A stretch of DNA of 64,000 bases, taken from positions 682,001 through 746,000 of the forward strand of contig NZ_CM001022.1 of NCBI RefSeq assembly GCF_000165795.1, in the 5' to 3' direction. The stretch is from Aminomonas paucivorans DSM 12260 (GTDB lineage Bacteria > Synergistota > Synergistia > Synergistales > Synergistaceae). Shown here piece by piece: positions 20,664-28,453 of the stretch. Position numbers and translations under genes: made by a program. The notes beneath the pieces are model-generated. The model searched no databases. It saw only the letters and a list, made by a program, of their open reading frames with translations, and was not told where the DNA came from. Position 1 is the first letter of the stretch, and each line of letters begins with the position of its first letter.

Positions 20664-21688
20664 AGGGTCGGTTCGCGGGAGACTTGATCCCGCAGGAAGG
20701 CCAGGGAATCTCCCCGTTCCAGGAGTCCCTTGCGGCCCAGGGAGTGGAGGTGGGCCAGCAGTTCTTCCAGGTCCTCCGCTCCGTCCCGCACCAGGGCCAC
20801 CTTCCCGGGGTAGAGGGTGTAGTGTTCCCGCGCCCCCGGGGGGGTGAGGTTGGGCATGAGCACGTTGGCCCCCGCCGCCAGCATGGCCTCCCGGCCCCCC
20901 GCGTCCCGGGACCCCGCGGCGGTGGTGGCGGGGATGTTGGCCTCGGGAAGGAGCAGTCGCAGCAGTGCCACCAGCCGTACCGTATCTTCCATGGAGCCCG
21001 GCTGGGCCCCCGCCAGGGGGGTGTCCGGATGGGGGAGGAAGGGGCCGATACCCACCATGTGCAGCTTCAGGGAGGCGCAGAGGCGCAGGTTCTCCCGCCT
21101 CGTTTCCTCCGTCTCCCCCGGGAGGCCCACCAGAAAGCCCGACCCCACCTCGAAGCCCCCGTCCCGCAGGTCCTGCAGGGCCTCCAGCCTTCGGGCCAGG
21201 GTCTGCCCGGGCTTGAGGCGGGAGAAGAGTTCCGGGTCGGAGGTCTCGAAGCGCAGCAGATAGCGGTTCGCCCCCGCCTCCGCCAGGCGACGGTAGTCCT
21301 CCCGGCTCTTGATGCCGCAGCTCAGGGTCAGGGCTCCTTGGTCCCCCAGAATGATCCTCAGCCGCTCCGCCAAGCGGCAGAGGCGGTCCGTGGTCCAGTC
21401 CGGGTCCTCGCCCCCCTGAAGGACGAAGGTCCGAAAGCCTCGATCCCAACCCCGCCGCACCGTGGCCTCGATCTGGTCCTCCGTCAGGGAGTAGCGCACC
21501 GCCCGGCCGTTGCCCCCCCGGATGCCGCAGTAGGCGCATCCCTGGGTGCAGCGGTTGGTGAACTCCAGCAGCCCCCTCAGCCACACTCCGTCCCCCACCC
21601 GCCGGCGTCGCACCTCGTCGGCCCGGGCGATCAGCTCCGGCAGGGGCAGGGCCCAGAGGGTCTCCAGGTCAGGCGGAGACGGGTTCAT
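20660..21688 (-). CDS. hydE: [FeFe]-hydrogenase maturation radical SAM protein HydE
   Basis: A 342-residue radical SAM protein of the BioB/ThiH/HydE group. The cluster motif is C47-x3-C51-x2-C54 (CTQGCAYC), and the EFTNRC and LQGGED segments are typical of HydE. It helps build the diiron subcluster of [FeFe]-hydrogenase with HydF and HydG; neither HydG nor a hydrogenase lies in this window. Its start lies 20 bases inside the end of hydF, so the two are co-translated. Confidence 0.93.
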   Translation of the reverse strand: MNPSPPDLETLWALPLPELIARADEVRRRRVGDGVWLRGLLEFTNRCTQGCAYCGIRGGNGRAVRYSLTEDQIEATVRRGWDRGFRTFVLQGGEDPDWTTDRLCRLAERLRIILGDQGALTLSCGIKSREDYRRLAEAGANRYLLRFETSDPELFSRLKPGQTLARRLEALQDLRDGGFEVGSGFLVGLPGETEETRRENLRLCASLKLHMVGIGPFLPHPDTPLAGAQPGSMEDTVRLVALLRLLLPEANIPATTAAGSRDAGGREAMLAAGANVLMPNLTPPGAREHYTLYPGKVALVRDGAEDLEELLAHLHSLGRKGLLERGDSLAFLRDQVSREPTL

Positions 21689-22913
21689 GGCTGCGCCGGA
21701 AGCTGTGGTACAGGGCGTGTTCCACCGGGAAGGGCTCCAGCGCCCGGGGCAGGAGCCCCTTGGCCCAGGCCAGGAAGAGGCCGTAGTTGGTCCCCGGCAC
21801 GTCCGCCTCCCGGAGGAGGGCGATGCGGCGCAGCATGTCGTTGCGGGTGGTCATGCAGCCCGCGCAGTTGATGACGTAGTGGTAGTTTCGCAGCTCCTCC
21901 GGGGAGGGCACGTCCTGGCGCAGCTCGAAGGCGGCCCCGGCCCGCACCAGGCGGCGGAAGAGGTTGGGGATCTTCACCGTGCCGATGTCGTCGTCCATGC
22001 GGTGGTGCTTGCACGATTCCAGCACCAGGACCCGGGGGGATTCGGGCAGCTCCTCCAGCCGCTGGATCCCCTCCACGAAGAAGGCCAGGTCCCCCTTCTT
22101 CCGGGCGAAGAGGATGGAGAAGGACGTGAGAAGCTGGTCCGGCGGCAGGATCTCCCGGACCTCGCTGAAGGCCTGGCTGTCCGTCACCGCCAGGGCGGGG
22201 CGGACCCCCAGGGAGGCGTAGCACGCTCCCAGCTGGTGCTCCTTGGCGATGGCCATGAAGCAGTCCTGGTCCAGGATATCCCGGATCACCTCCACCTGGG
22301 GAAGGATCATCCGGGCCTTGGGGGCGGAGGAGTCGATGGGGGTGATCAGGAGCACCAGGTCGCCCGCCTGCACCAGCCCCTCCAGGGGGGTGATCTCCCG
22401 CTCCACCTGGTCGGAGAACTGGCGCAGGGCGGCGTTCAGGTCCTCGATGCCCCGGCCCGTGAGGTTGTCCACGGCGATCTTGCGGAAACCCGGGGCGAAG
22501 CGCCGCTTGGCCTCGGCGATCTCCCGGTCCGACCGGGTGAGCACCACCAGCACCGGCTTGTCCCGGCGGTGCAGCTCCTCCGTCAGGGCGATCTCGTCGG
22601 AGGTGGGTTCCTCGTCCCCGGGGGTGACGAAGAGCACGATGTCCGCCGTCTCCAGCCTCTTTCGGGACCGCTCCGTCCGCAGGGTTCCCAGCTCGTCCTC
22701 GTCGTCGTCGTACCCCGCCGTGTCCGTCACCGCCACCGGGCCCAGGGCCCCCATCTCCACGCTGCGCACCACCGGGTCCGTGGTGGTGCCGGGGCGGGGC
22801 GAGACGATGGACGCCTCCATGCCCAGCATCCGGTTCACCAGGGAGGATTTCCCCGCGTTGCGCCGCCCGTAGACCACCACGCTGATCTGTTCCGCCAGGG
22901 GAGTTCGGAGCAT
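21669..22913 (-). CDS. hydF: [FeFe]-hydrogenase H-cluster maturation GTPase HydF
   Basis: A 414-residue scaffold GTPase. The G1 loop GRRNAGKS is at 16-23 and G3 DTAG at 64-67. The C-terminal cluster ligands C301-x-H303 and C350-x2-C353 match the HydF pattern CxH(x46)CxxC exactly. It carries the diiron precursor and loads it into the hydrogenase. ATG 22913 has GAGG 7 bases upstream; the in-frame extension to 22967 overlaps the promoter hairpin and is unlikely. It precedes hydE. Confidence 0.94.
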   Translation of the reverse strand: MLRTPLAEQISVVVYGRRNAGKSSLVNRMLGMEASIVSPRPGTTTDPVVRSVEMGALGPVAVTDTAGYDDDEDELGTLRTERSRKRLETADIVLFVTPGDEEPTSDEIALTEELHRRDKPVLVVLTRSDREIAEAKRRFAPGFRKIAVDNLTGRGIEDLNAALRQFSDQVEREITPLEGLVQAGDLVLLITPIDSSAPKARMILPQVEVIRDILDQDCFMAIAKEHQLGACYASLGVRPALAVTDSQAFSEVREILPPDQLLTSFSILFARKKGDLAFFVEGIQRLEELPESPRVLVLESCKHHRMDDDIGTVKIPNLFRRLVRAGAAFELRQDVPSPEELRNYHYVINCAGCMTTRNDMLRRIALLREADVPGTNYGLFLAWAKGLLPRALEPFPVEHALYHSFRRSHEPVSA

Positions 22914-22936
22914 GGATGCGCCTCGTTTCTTTGAAA

Positions 22937-22990
22937 GGGTTTTGGGTTGGATGCCCAAACCCATCATATCGTTTGTTCCTGGGAGGTCAA
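22937..22990 (-). promoter_or_regulatory. hydFE promoter and leader hairpin
   Basis: On the minus strand, TTGACC (22990-22985), a 16-base spacer and TATGAT (22968-22963). The -35 overlaps the stop codon of the upstream ABC ATPase gene. A stem-loop (22937-22946 with 22954-22962, one bulged base) follows immediately. hydFE can therefore be expressed separately from the chelate transporter, and the hairpin may also partly end the upstream transcript. Confidence 0.5.
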
Positions 22991-23796
22991 TGCCGAGGGC
23001 GGGGCTTCGTCAGGGTTTCCTCCGGCAGGGGCACGCAGGTTCGCATGTCCGGGTTTTCCGGTACTTCCAGAACCCGCACCGCCACACCGTAGGCCTCCCG
23101 GATGAGGGATTCGGTGACCACCTCCGAGGGGGTCCCGCAGCGAAGGAAGCGACCGTCCTTGAGGATCGCCGCGGTGCTGGCGGAGGAGAGGGCATGGTCC
23201 GGAACGTGGGAGGTCAGGAGTACCGAAAGACCTTCCCGGGCCAGGGTCCCGAGGGTGCGAAGGAACCGGGTCTGGTTGCCGAAGTCCAGGTGTGCCGTGG
23301 GTTCGTCCAGCAGGAGGAGTTCCGCCTGCTGGGCCAATACCGAAGCCAGCAGCACCAGCTGTCTCTCCCCTCCGCTGATGTCCGTATAGGGGCGGTCCCG
23401 CAGGGGGAGTACCCCCAGGCGGTCCAGGGCTTCCTCCGCCAGGTGTTGGTCCCGCTTTCCGGGGGAGCCGAAGATCCCCAGATGGGGCGTCCTGCCCAGA
23501 AGAGCCACCTCCAGCGCCGTGAAGGGGAAGACGGGGACATGGTTCTGGGGGATGAAGGCCACTCGGCGCGCGATCTCCCGACGTCCCCAGCGGGAGAGGT
23601 CCTGACCGTCCAGGAGGATTTTCCCGGAGGCGAGGGGCAGCAACCCGTCCAGACACTGGAGGAGGGTGGATTTCCCCGTGCCGTTGGGGCCCAAAAGGCA
23701 GAACACTTCGTTGGGTGTCATGTCGAAGCTCAGTCCCCGGAACACCTCCCGCGATCCGGGGTAGGCGAAGGTGGCGTCCCGAACCTGAAGCTTCAT
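22987..23796 (-). CDS. ABC transporter ATP-binding protein, FecE/BtuD type (second locus)
   Basis: A 269-residue ATPase with Walker A GPNGTGKST (about 36-44), signature ISGGERQLVLLASVL, Walker B LLLLDEPTAHLDF and a switch histidine in TSHVPDHAL. It is a paralogue of the ATPase at 13561-14340. It energises the FecCD-like permease whose stop overlaps its start (ATGA). The likely substrate class is an iron-siderophore, haem or corrinoid chelate. Confidence 0.92.
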   Translation of the reverse strand: MKLQVRDATFAYPGSREVFRGLSFDMTPNEVFCLLGPNGTGKSTLLQCLDGLLPLASGKILLDGQDLSRWGRREIARRVAFIPQNHVPVFPFTALEVALLGRTPHLGIFGSPGKRDQHLAEEALDRLGVLPLRDRPYTDISGGERQLVLLASVLAQQAELLLLDEPTAHLDFGNQTRFLRTLGTLAREGLSVLLTSHVPDHALSSASTAAILKDGRFLRCGTPSEVVTESLIREAYGVAVRVLEVPENPDMRTCVPLPEETLTKPRPRH

Positions 23797-24806
23797 CGCC
23801 AGGCCACCCGGTTGCGGCTCAGAAGCCAGGCGAAGAAGGGCGCCCCGATCAGGGCCGTGAGGATTCCCAGGGGGATTTCCGACGCCGAGAGGGTCCGGGA
23901 GAGGGTGTCCACCAGGAGAAGGTAGAAAGAGCCCAGGGAGATGCTTGCGGGGAGGAGGCGGCGGATGTCCGGTCCCACCAGGAGGCGGCCGATGTGGGGG
24001 ATGACCAGCCCCACCCACCCGATCACCCCGGCAAGGCATACGGCGGAAGATGTGAGAAGGGTACAGGCCAGGATGACCAGCCACCTCTCCCGGACCACCT
24101 CCGCCCCCAACGCTTGAGCCTCCTGCTCTCCGAAGGCCAGGAGGTTCAGTCGCCAGCGCAGGGCCAGCAGAACCCCCAGTCCGACCGCCATCATGGGAGC
24201 GACCGCCAGGAGGTTTGTGAGGGAGACCCGGGCGAGGGACCCCATGAGCCAGAACACCATGGCGGGGAGCTTCTCGTAGGGGTCCGCCTGGAACTTCAGC
24301 AGGGAGATCAGGGCGGAGAAGAAGGACCCCACGATGATGCCCCCCAGGACGAGCACCAGGGTGGAGGCTTTGCGGTAGATCCCGCTGAGACCGGTGGCAC
24401 CCAGCACCGCCACCATGCCGAAGAGGGTCGCGGAAAGCTGCACGATCCATCGGGTCTCGGTGAAGAGAATGGCGAGGCAGGCTCCGAACCCCGATCCGGC
24501 GGCGACACCCAAGACGTAGGGAGATACCAGGGGGTTGCGGAACAGTCCCTGGAAAGCGCAGCCCGAAGAGGACAGGGCGGCTCCTACCATCATGGCTCCC
24601 AGGGCCCGAGGCAGACGCAGGTTCCAGAGGACCGTCTCCATGGTGTCGGGCCAATGGGGCGTCAGAGGGAAGAACTTTGCCGCCAGGATCTTCAGCACCG
24701 TCGGCAGAGGGATGGGGTAGCGTCCGAGGGTGAAGGAAAGGAGGAACAGAGTCAGGGGCAGGAGCGGTAGGAGAAGCGCCGCCCTCGCCCCTTGGGGTTT
24801 AATCAT
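23793..24806 (-). CDS. ABC transporter permease, FecCD/BtuC family (second locus)
   Basis: A 337-residue membrane protein with about ten hydrophobic helices and the family landmarks LRLPRALGAMMVGAALSSSG, FQGLFRNPLVSPYVLG and a C-terminal IPLGILTALIGAPFFAWLL. It starts directly with its first helix, unlike the paralogue at 14340-15473, which carries a long N-terminal extension. It overlaps the binding-protein gene by 8 bases, so the three genes form one coupled operon. Confidence 0.92.
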   Translation of the reverse strand: MIKPQGARAALLLPLLPLTLFLLSFTLGRYPIPLPTVLKILAAKFFPLTPHWPDTMETVLWNLRLPRALGAMMVGAALSSSGCAFQGLFRNPLVSPYVLGVAAGSGFGACLAILFTETRWIVQLSATLFGMVAVLGATGLSGIYRKASTLVLVLGGIIVGSFFSALISLLKFQADPYEKLPAMVFWLMGSLARVSLTNLLAVAPMMAVGLGVLLALRWRLNLLAFGEQEAQALGAEVVRERWLVILACTLLTSSAVCLAGVIGWVGLVIPHIGRLLVGPDIRRLLPASISLGSFYLLLVDTLSRTLSASEIPLGILTALIGAPFFAWLLSRNRVAWR

Positions 24807-25875
24807 CCCCCGGATAGGGTATTCCGTAGAAACGGGTGTAGAACTCGTTCACCACGGGTTGGATGTCGATGTCCGCGAAACGGGCGGGATAGAGTTTCTT
24901 CGCCATCCACAGCTCTCCCAGGGCCATGGACTCCGGGCAGGGGTGTCCCCAGGGTTTCACGTACTCCGGGGTGAGGTAGACCCGCCGATCTCGGACCGCC
25001 CGAACCTTGCCCCATGTGGGGTCCTTGCGGATGTGCTCCGCTACCTTGGCGTACCGGTCCTGCACGAAGATCACCTGGGGATTCCAGAGCAGGATCTGCT
25101 CCATGGTGACCTGGGCATAGCCGTTGATGCCCTCCGCCACGTTCATGCCCCCGGCTCGGTCCATGATGACCCCCGTGTACTTGCCTGTGCCGTAGGTGTA
25201 CAGGTCCGGGTTGGCCATGTAGCAGGTGGTGCGGTCGCCTCGGGGGATGCCGGCGGTTCTTGCCCGGGCCAGGTTCCGCCATTTGAAGGTGAAGTCCAGG
25301 AGTGCCTTGGCCCGGGGCTGCACCCCCAGGACCTCTCCCAGAAGAGTGATCCCTTCCCTCATGCCCTCCGTATAGGCCTGGTCGGGGTTCTTCAGTTTCG
25401 GGTTGAGGCGGGAAGCCTCCTCGTACCGGGCCTTGTAGAGCGCCAAGGCCAGCACCGGAACCCCCGCGTCCTCCATCTGCTGGATCATGTCCTTCGGGGC
25501 GTAGTGGGTCACGATGACCAGGTCCGGTTTGAGGCGCAGAAGCTCCTCCATGTTCACCTCGTTGAGACCGCCGGGGGTGGGGAGCTTTTTCAGAGCCGGA
25601 CAGATCTTCGTGATCCCCGCGGGCAGATCCTTCTGCCAGGTTCGGGTGATCCCCACCAGCCGGTCCGCCGCCCCCAGCTCGATCAGGATGTCCACTCCGT
25701 GGTGCATGAGGCACACCACCCGGTCCACCTTCACCGGTACCGCCACCACCCGGCCCAGCTGGTCCACCACCATGCGCTTCTCCGCCCCGAAGGAGGGCAG
25801 GGGCAGGGCGAGACACCCCGCGAGCAGGATTCCCAGAAACCACAGGCCGCTGTGCTTGAGCAGTCGATCCTTCAT
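24799..25875 (-). CDS. ABC transporter substrate-binding protein, iron-siderophore/cobalamin type (second locus)
   Basis: A 358-residue exported protein. The leader has a possible lipobox LLAGC at about 18-22 and also a possible signal-peptidase I site after PSFGA. The mature part is a TroA-superfamily fold starting VVDQLGRVVAVPVKVDRVV and ending EFYTRFYGIPY. The ATG at 25875 lies 8 bases after CGGGGAG; a GTG at 25881 is too close to it. It is the first gene of the second chelate-uptake operon and is preceded by a good promoter, an operator-like site and a leader hairpin. Confidence 0.9.
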   Translation of the reverse strand: MKDRLLKHSGLWFLGILLAGCLALPLPSFGAEKRMVVDQLGRVVAVPVKVDRVVCLMHHGVDILIELGAADRLVGITRTWQKDLPAGITKICPALKKLPTPGGLNEVNMEELLRLKPDLVIVTHYAPKDMIQQMEDAGVPVLALALYKARYEEASRLNPKLKNPDQAYTEGMREGITLLGEVLGVQPRAKALLDFTFKWRNLARARTAGIPRGDRTTCYMANPDLYTYGTGKYTGVIMDRAGGMNVAEGINGYAQVTMEQILLWNPQVIFVQDRYAKVAEHIRKDPTWGKVRAVRDRRVYLTPEYVKPWGHPCPESMALGELWMAKKLYPARFADIDIQPVVNEFYTRFYGIPYPGDD

Positions 25876-25900
25876 ACGCACATCTCCCCGAGAAACGAAA

Positions 25901-25926
25901 TGACCCCTTCCCGCAGGAAGAGGTCA
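25901..25926 (-). promoter_or_regulatory. leader hairpin of the second chelate operon
   Basis: An 11-bp stem with one mismatch (25901-25911 with 25916-25926) and a CGCA loop, 26 bases before the binding-protein start. A second imperfect hairpin lies at about 26001-26023. Neither matches the conserved core of a cobalamin riboswitch as I know it. Confidence 0.4.
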
Positions 25927-26039
25927 GGAGAAACGGCACACCGGAACCCCCTTTCCAAGCGGGAGGCGGTCCCGTTTCCAGGCACGCCCGATGGCCCGAT
26001 TCCTTAGGCGATGCCCTTAGGAAGAGGGGCTCGGAGGTT

Positions 26040-26052
26040 GAAACCAAGTTGC
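26040..26052. promoter_or_regulatory. operator-like site shared with the first chelate operon
   Basis: GAAACCAAGTTGC, one base different from the perfect palindrome at 15567-15579. It lies 8 bases downstream of the -10 element, over the expected transcription start, where a repressor would act. Confidence 0.5.
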
Positions 26053-26060
26053 TTCCGAAG

Positions 26061-26089
26061 ACTTTAATCGGAGCATCCTCGCCTGTCAA
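26061..26089 (-). promoter_or_regulatory. sigma-70 promoter of the second chelate operon
   Basis: On the minus strand, a consensus TTGACA (26089-26084), a 17-base spacer and TAAAGT (26066-26061). This is among the best promoter matches in the window. Confidence 0.65.
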
Positions 26090-26152
26090 GAAAGGGGCCT
26101 GCACTACCAGAGGATCCGTGCCGCGCCCTCTTGGGCGTGCTATGGTGGGGTC

Positions 26153-26737
26153 ATGGGACAGGAGAGGGAAGACAGGGGCAAGAGGCGGTTTCCGACGAAG
26201 CGGGTGGGGGTGTTCGTCCTGGCCCTGGCGGTGGGGGCCTTGGAGCTTTCTCCCGGCCCGGCCCCGTCCCGGGTGGCCCCGCAGGAGTTGGCGGAGCTTT
26301 CGGGGGTGGAGAACCCGTCGGCGGGGACGGGGTTCTACCGTCCTGCCCCCACCCTGTCTCCGAAGGGGCTGATCTCCTTCGACGACGACCGGTTCGAGGG
26401 GATTTACCGGGAACTCTATGACCACCGGACGCGCTACCTGGGGCGGGAGGTGGAGCTTCGGGGCACCGTGCGGCGGGAGGAGGGGCTTCCGGAAAAGGGC
26501 TACCTGGTGGGGCGGAGGCTTCGCTGGTGCTGCGAGAACGACGAGGTCTTCCTGGCCTTCGTGGTCCTGGGGGGCAAGGCTCCTCCGGATGGGACGGGGG
26601 TGCGGGTTCGAGGGCGCCTGGTGGAGGTGTCCACCCGGGACCCGGAGTCGGGGAAGACCTTTCCCGTCCCTGCGGTGCGGGCCCATGCCGTGTCCCCCGA
26701 CGAGGGGTTCTCCCCGGTGGTCTTCCCGGCCCCCTAG
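26153..26737 (+). CDS. membrane-anchored protein related to the DUF1980/YcgQ C-terminal domain
   Basis: A 194-residue protein with one hydrophobic segment (about 17-34) near the N terminus, then a soluble region. Residues 85-190 follow the pattern of the C-terminal domain of YcgQ/TIGR03943 proteins: GREVELRGTVRR, LVGRRLRWCCENDEVFLAF and VRVRGRLVEV. The paired cysteines C121-C122 (approximate) are the conserved feature. Family members sit with permeases and metal-handling genes; their role is not established. Its stop codon overlaps that of the convergent NicO-type gene. Confidence 0.65.
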   Translation: MGQEREDRGKRRFPTKRVGVFVLALAVGALELSPGPAPSRVAPQELAELSGVENPSAGTGFYRPAPTLSPKGLISFDDDRFEGIYRELYDHRTRYLGREVELRGTVRREEGLPEKGYLVGRRLRWCCENDEVFLAFVVLGGKAPPDGTGVRVRGRLVEVSTRDPESGKTFPVPAVRAHAVSPDEGFSPVVFPAP

Positions 26738-27645
26738 AAGGCCAGCAGCACCGCGAAGGCCAGCACCAGCAGCGAGCCCCCCACTTCCAGGACGGTGCGG
26801 ATCCGGTCGCCCCGTCGGGGGTCTCCCTTCCCCAGGGGGATCAGGCCCCGACGGACCCCCATGGCCCCCATCTCCACGGCGAAGAGGGTGACCCCCATCC
26901 CCAGAGAGAGGGCCAGTACCGCCAGAACCCCGAGCCCCAGGTGTCCTGCGGAGATCCCCAGAAGGAGCAGCAGCGCCGCCCCCGGGCAGGGAACGATCCC
27001 CCCCGCCACTACCGCCCCCCAGGGAGAGGCCCCCTTCTCCCGGGCCCGCTCCATCCGGGAGCAGACGGGGCATGTCGAGGCATCGTGTCCCGCTTCCAGG
27101 CGGTGTCTTCTTCGGTGCGCCGCTTCCCGGACCCGCCGGACCAACATCCCCAGGGCCAGGGCCACCAAGGCCAGGGCCGCCCCGCGCTGGATCAGTTCCC
27201 GCCCCCTCTCGAAAGCGGTGAGGGAGGCCCGCTCCAGGGCCAGGGCGGTGCCCCCGATGAGGACGATGGAGGACCCCGCATGGAGCGCGGCAGTCAGGAA
27301 GGCCGCCGTCGCCGCCTGTCCCAGGGTTGCCCCCTGAGACAGGACGAGTCCCGCCAGGAGGGTCTTCTGGTGTCCCGGCCCCAGGGCGTGCACCACCCCG
27401 TAGATTCCTGCCACCAGAGTCAAGGTCCCCACGGCTGCGGAGGTGGAGATGTCCATCAGGGCGGTCATGCGGCTTTGCAGCGCCCTCTGCCAGTGGGTCA
27501 AAACCGATACCCCCGACAGATTTCGGACCACCCGAGGGGCGGGAGCGTTTCCGGGAAGAAAGGGGTTGCTTGCTCCCGCCGCAGTCCCCGGGCACAGCAG
27601 GGCCGCCAGGACCGCCGCGGCCCAGATCCTCCGACGAAGCCTCAT
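26734..27645 (-). CDS. NicO/RcnA-family nickel-cobalt transporter-like protein
   Basis: A 303-residue membrane protein with a signal-like N terminus and about six hydrophobic helices. The family motif HALGPGHQKTLLAG (near residue 86) and the second-half GGIVPCPGAALLLLLG are hallmarks of NicO proteins. The linker between halves holds a metal-ligand-like region with histidines and CPVC. It is probably an exporter or importer of Ni or Co, although some relatives serve other ions. The ATG overlaps the DUF1007 stop (ATGA). Confidence 0.82.
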   Translation of the reverse strand: MRLRRRIWAAAVLAALLCPGTAAGASNPFLPGNAPAPRVVRNLSGVSVLTHWQRALQSRMTALMDISTSAAVGTLTLVAGIYGVVHALGPGHQKTLLAGLVLSQGATLGQAATAAFLTAALHAGSSIVLIGGTALALERASLTAFERGRELIQRGAALALVALALGMLVRRVREAAHRRRHRLEAGHDASTCPVCSRMERAREKGASPWGAVVAGGIVPCPGAALLLLLGISAGHLGLGVLAVLALSLGMGVTLFAVEMGAMGVRRGLIPLGKGDPRRGDRIRTVLEVGGSLLVLAFAVLLAF

Positions 27646-28268
27646 CGCTTGGCCCCCAGGCGGACCCGAATCTGGGGAACCTCGCAGGTCCCCCAGTATT
27701 CCGAAGGGGCCTTCCCCTTGCCCAGGGAGAAGGCCATGGAAAGGCTTCCGTCCCCGGTGGCCTTTCCGGGGTGTCCTTCCTTCCAGAGGGTGTCCACGTA
27801 GTAGGAGGTGTCGTAGAGGGCGACCACCAGAGTGGAACCCTCTGCCCGGGGGGCCAGGTCCACGGGCAGAACGAAGCGGTAGACCAGCTTCCCCGTTTCC
27901 CCGTCCAGGCGGGGAGAGAAGTCCCGGGCCTTCTTCAGGGGGGGCAGGACCTTGCCGTCCAGCTCCAGGCGCAGAAAATAGCCGAAGTGCTTCAGGTTCT
28001 CGAACCCGCCCTTGAACAATGCTTTCGTCTCCTTCTGGTCGAACTTCCCGTCCCCGTTGCGGTCGAAATCCCCCGCCATCCCCTGGCTGAAGGCCTCGTC
28101 GAACTCCCAGATCAGCTCCAGGGCCGTCACTCTTCCCTTGGCGGCCCGGACCCGAAGCTCCCCGTCCAGGAACACGTGGGGGTGTCCCCACGCCTGGGAG
28201 GACAGGAGAACTATCCCCAGGAAGGAAAGGACGAATCGGCGCGGCAGAGCCTGGAAAAAGGGAACCAT
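27642..28268 (-). CDS. DUF1007 periplasmic protein with EF-hand-like loop
   Basis: A 208-residue secreted protein. The signal peptide at about 1-28 ends AWG, and the mature chain starts HPHVFLDGELRV, the typical DUF1007 opening with two histidines. Residues 67-80 (DFDRNGDGKFDQKE) form a canonical calcium-binding EF-hand loop, also common in the family. DUF1007 genes are almost always next to NicO genes and are thought to be the periplasmic partner. It is the first gene of the pair. Confidence 0.83.
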   Translation of the reverse strand: MVPFFQALPRRFVLSFLGIVLLSSQAWGHPHVFLDGELRVRAAKGRVTALELIWEFDEAFSQGMAGDFDRNGDGKFDQKETKALFKGGFENLKHFGYFLRLELDGKVLPPLKKARDFSPRLDGETGKLVYRFVLPVDLAPRAEGSTLVVALYDTSYYVDTLWKEGHPGKATGDGSLSMAFSLGKGKAPSEYWGTCEVPQIRVRLGAKR

Positions 28269-28386
28269 GGAATGCCTCCTCGAAGTTCAAGGGCTAAAAC
28301 TCATGGGTAGGATAGAGGATGCCGGGGGATTGTCAATGGAGCCGGGGCCTTCGGGGCCGGTTCGAGAAAACGCAAAGATCCGGCAA

Positions 28387-28416
28387 TTGCAGGGGTCTTC
28401 TCCTTGCGGGTACAAT
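28387..28416 (+). promoter_or_regulatory. sigma-70 promoter for the RND efflux operon
   Basis: TTGCAG (28387-28392), an 18-base spacer and TACAAT (28411-28416), 37 bases before the adaptor start. No clear operator was seen. Confidence 0.5.
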
Positions 28417-28453
28417 GCTCCCATCCTCAAAAATAAAGGAGACCGAAGAGCCG

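Noticed and set aside
25884-26060. Cobalamin riboswitch in the leader of the second chelate operon
   Set aside because: Hairpins are present, but I could not find the B12-box core sequence in the right order on the transcribed strand.
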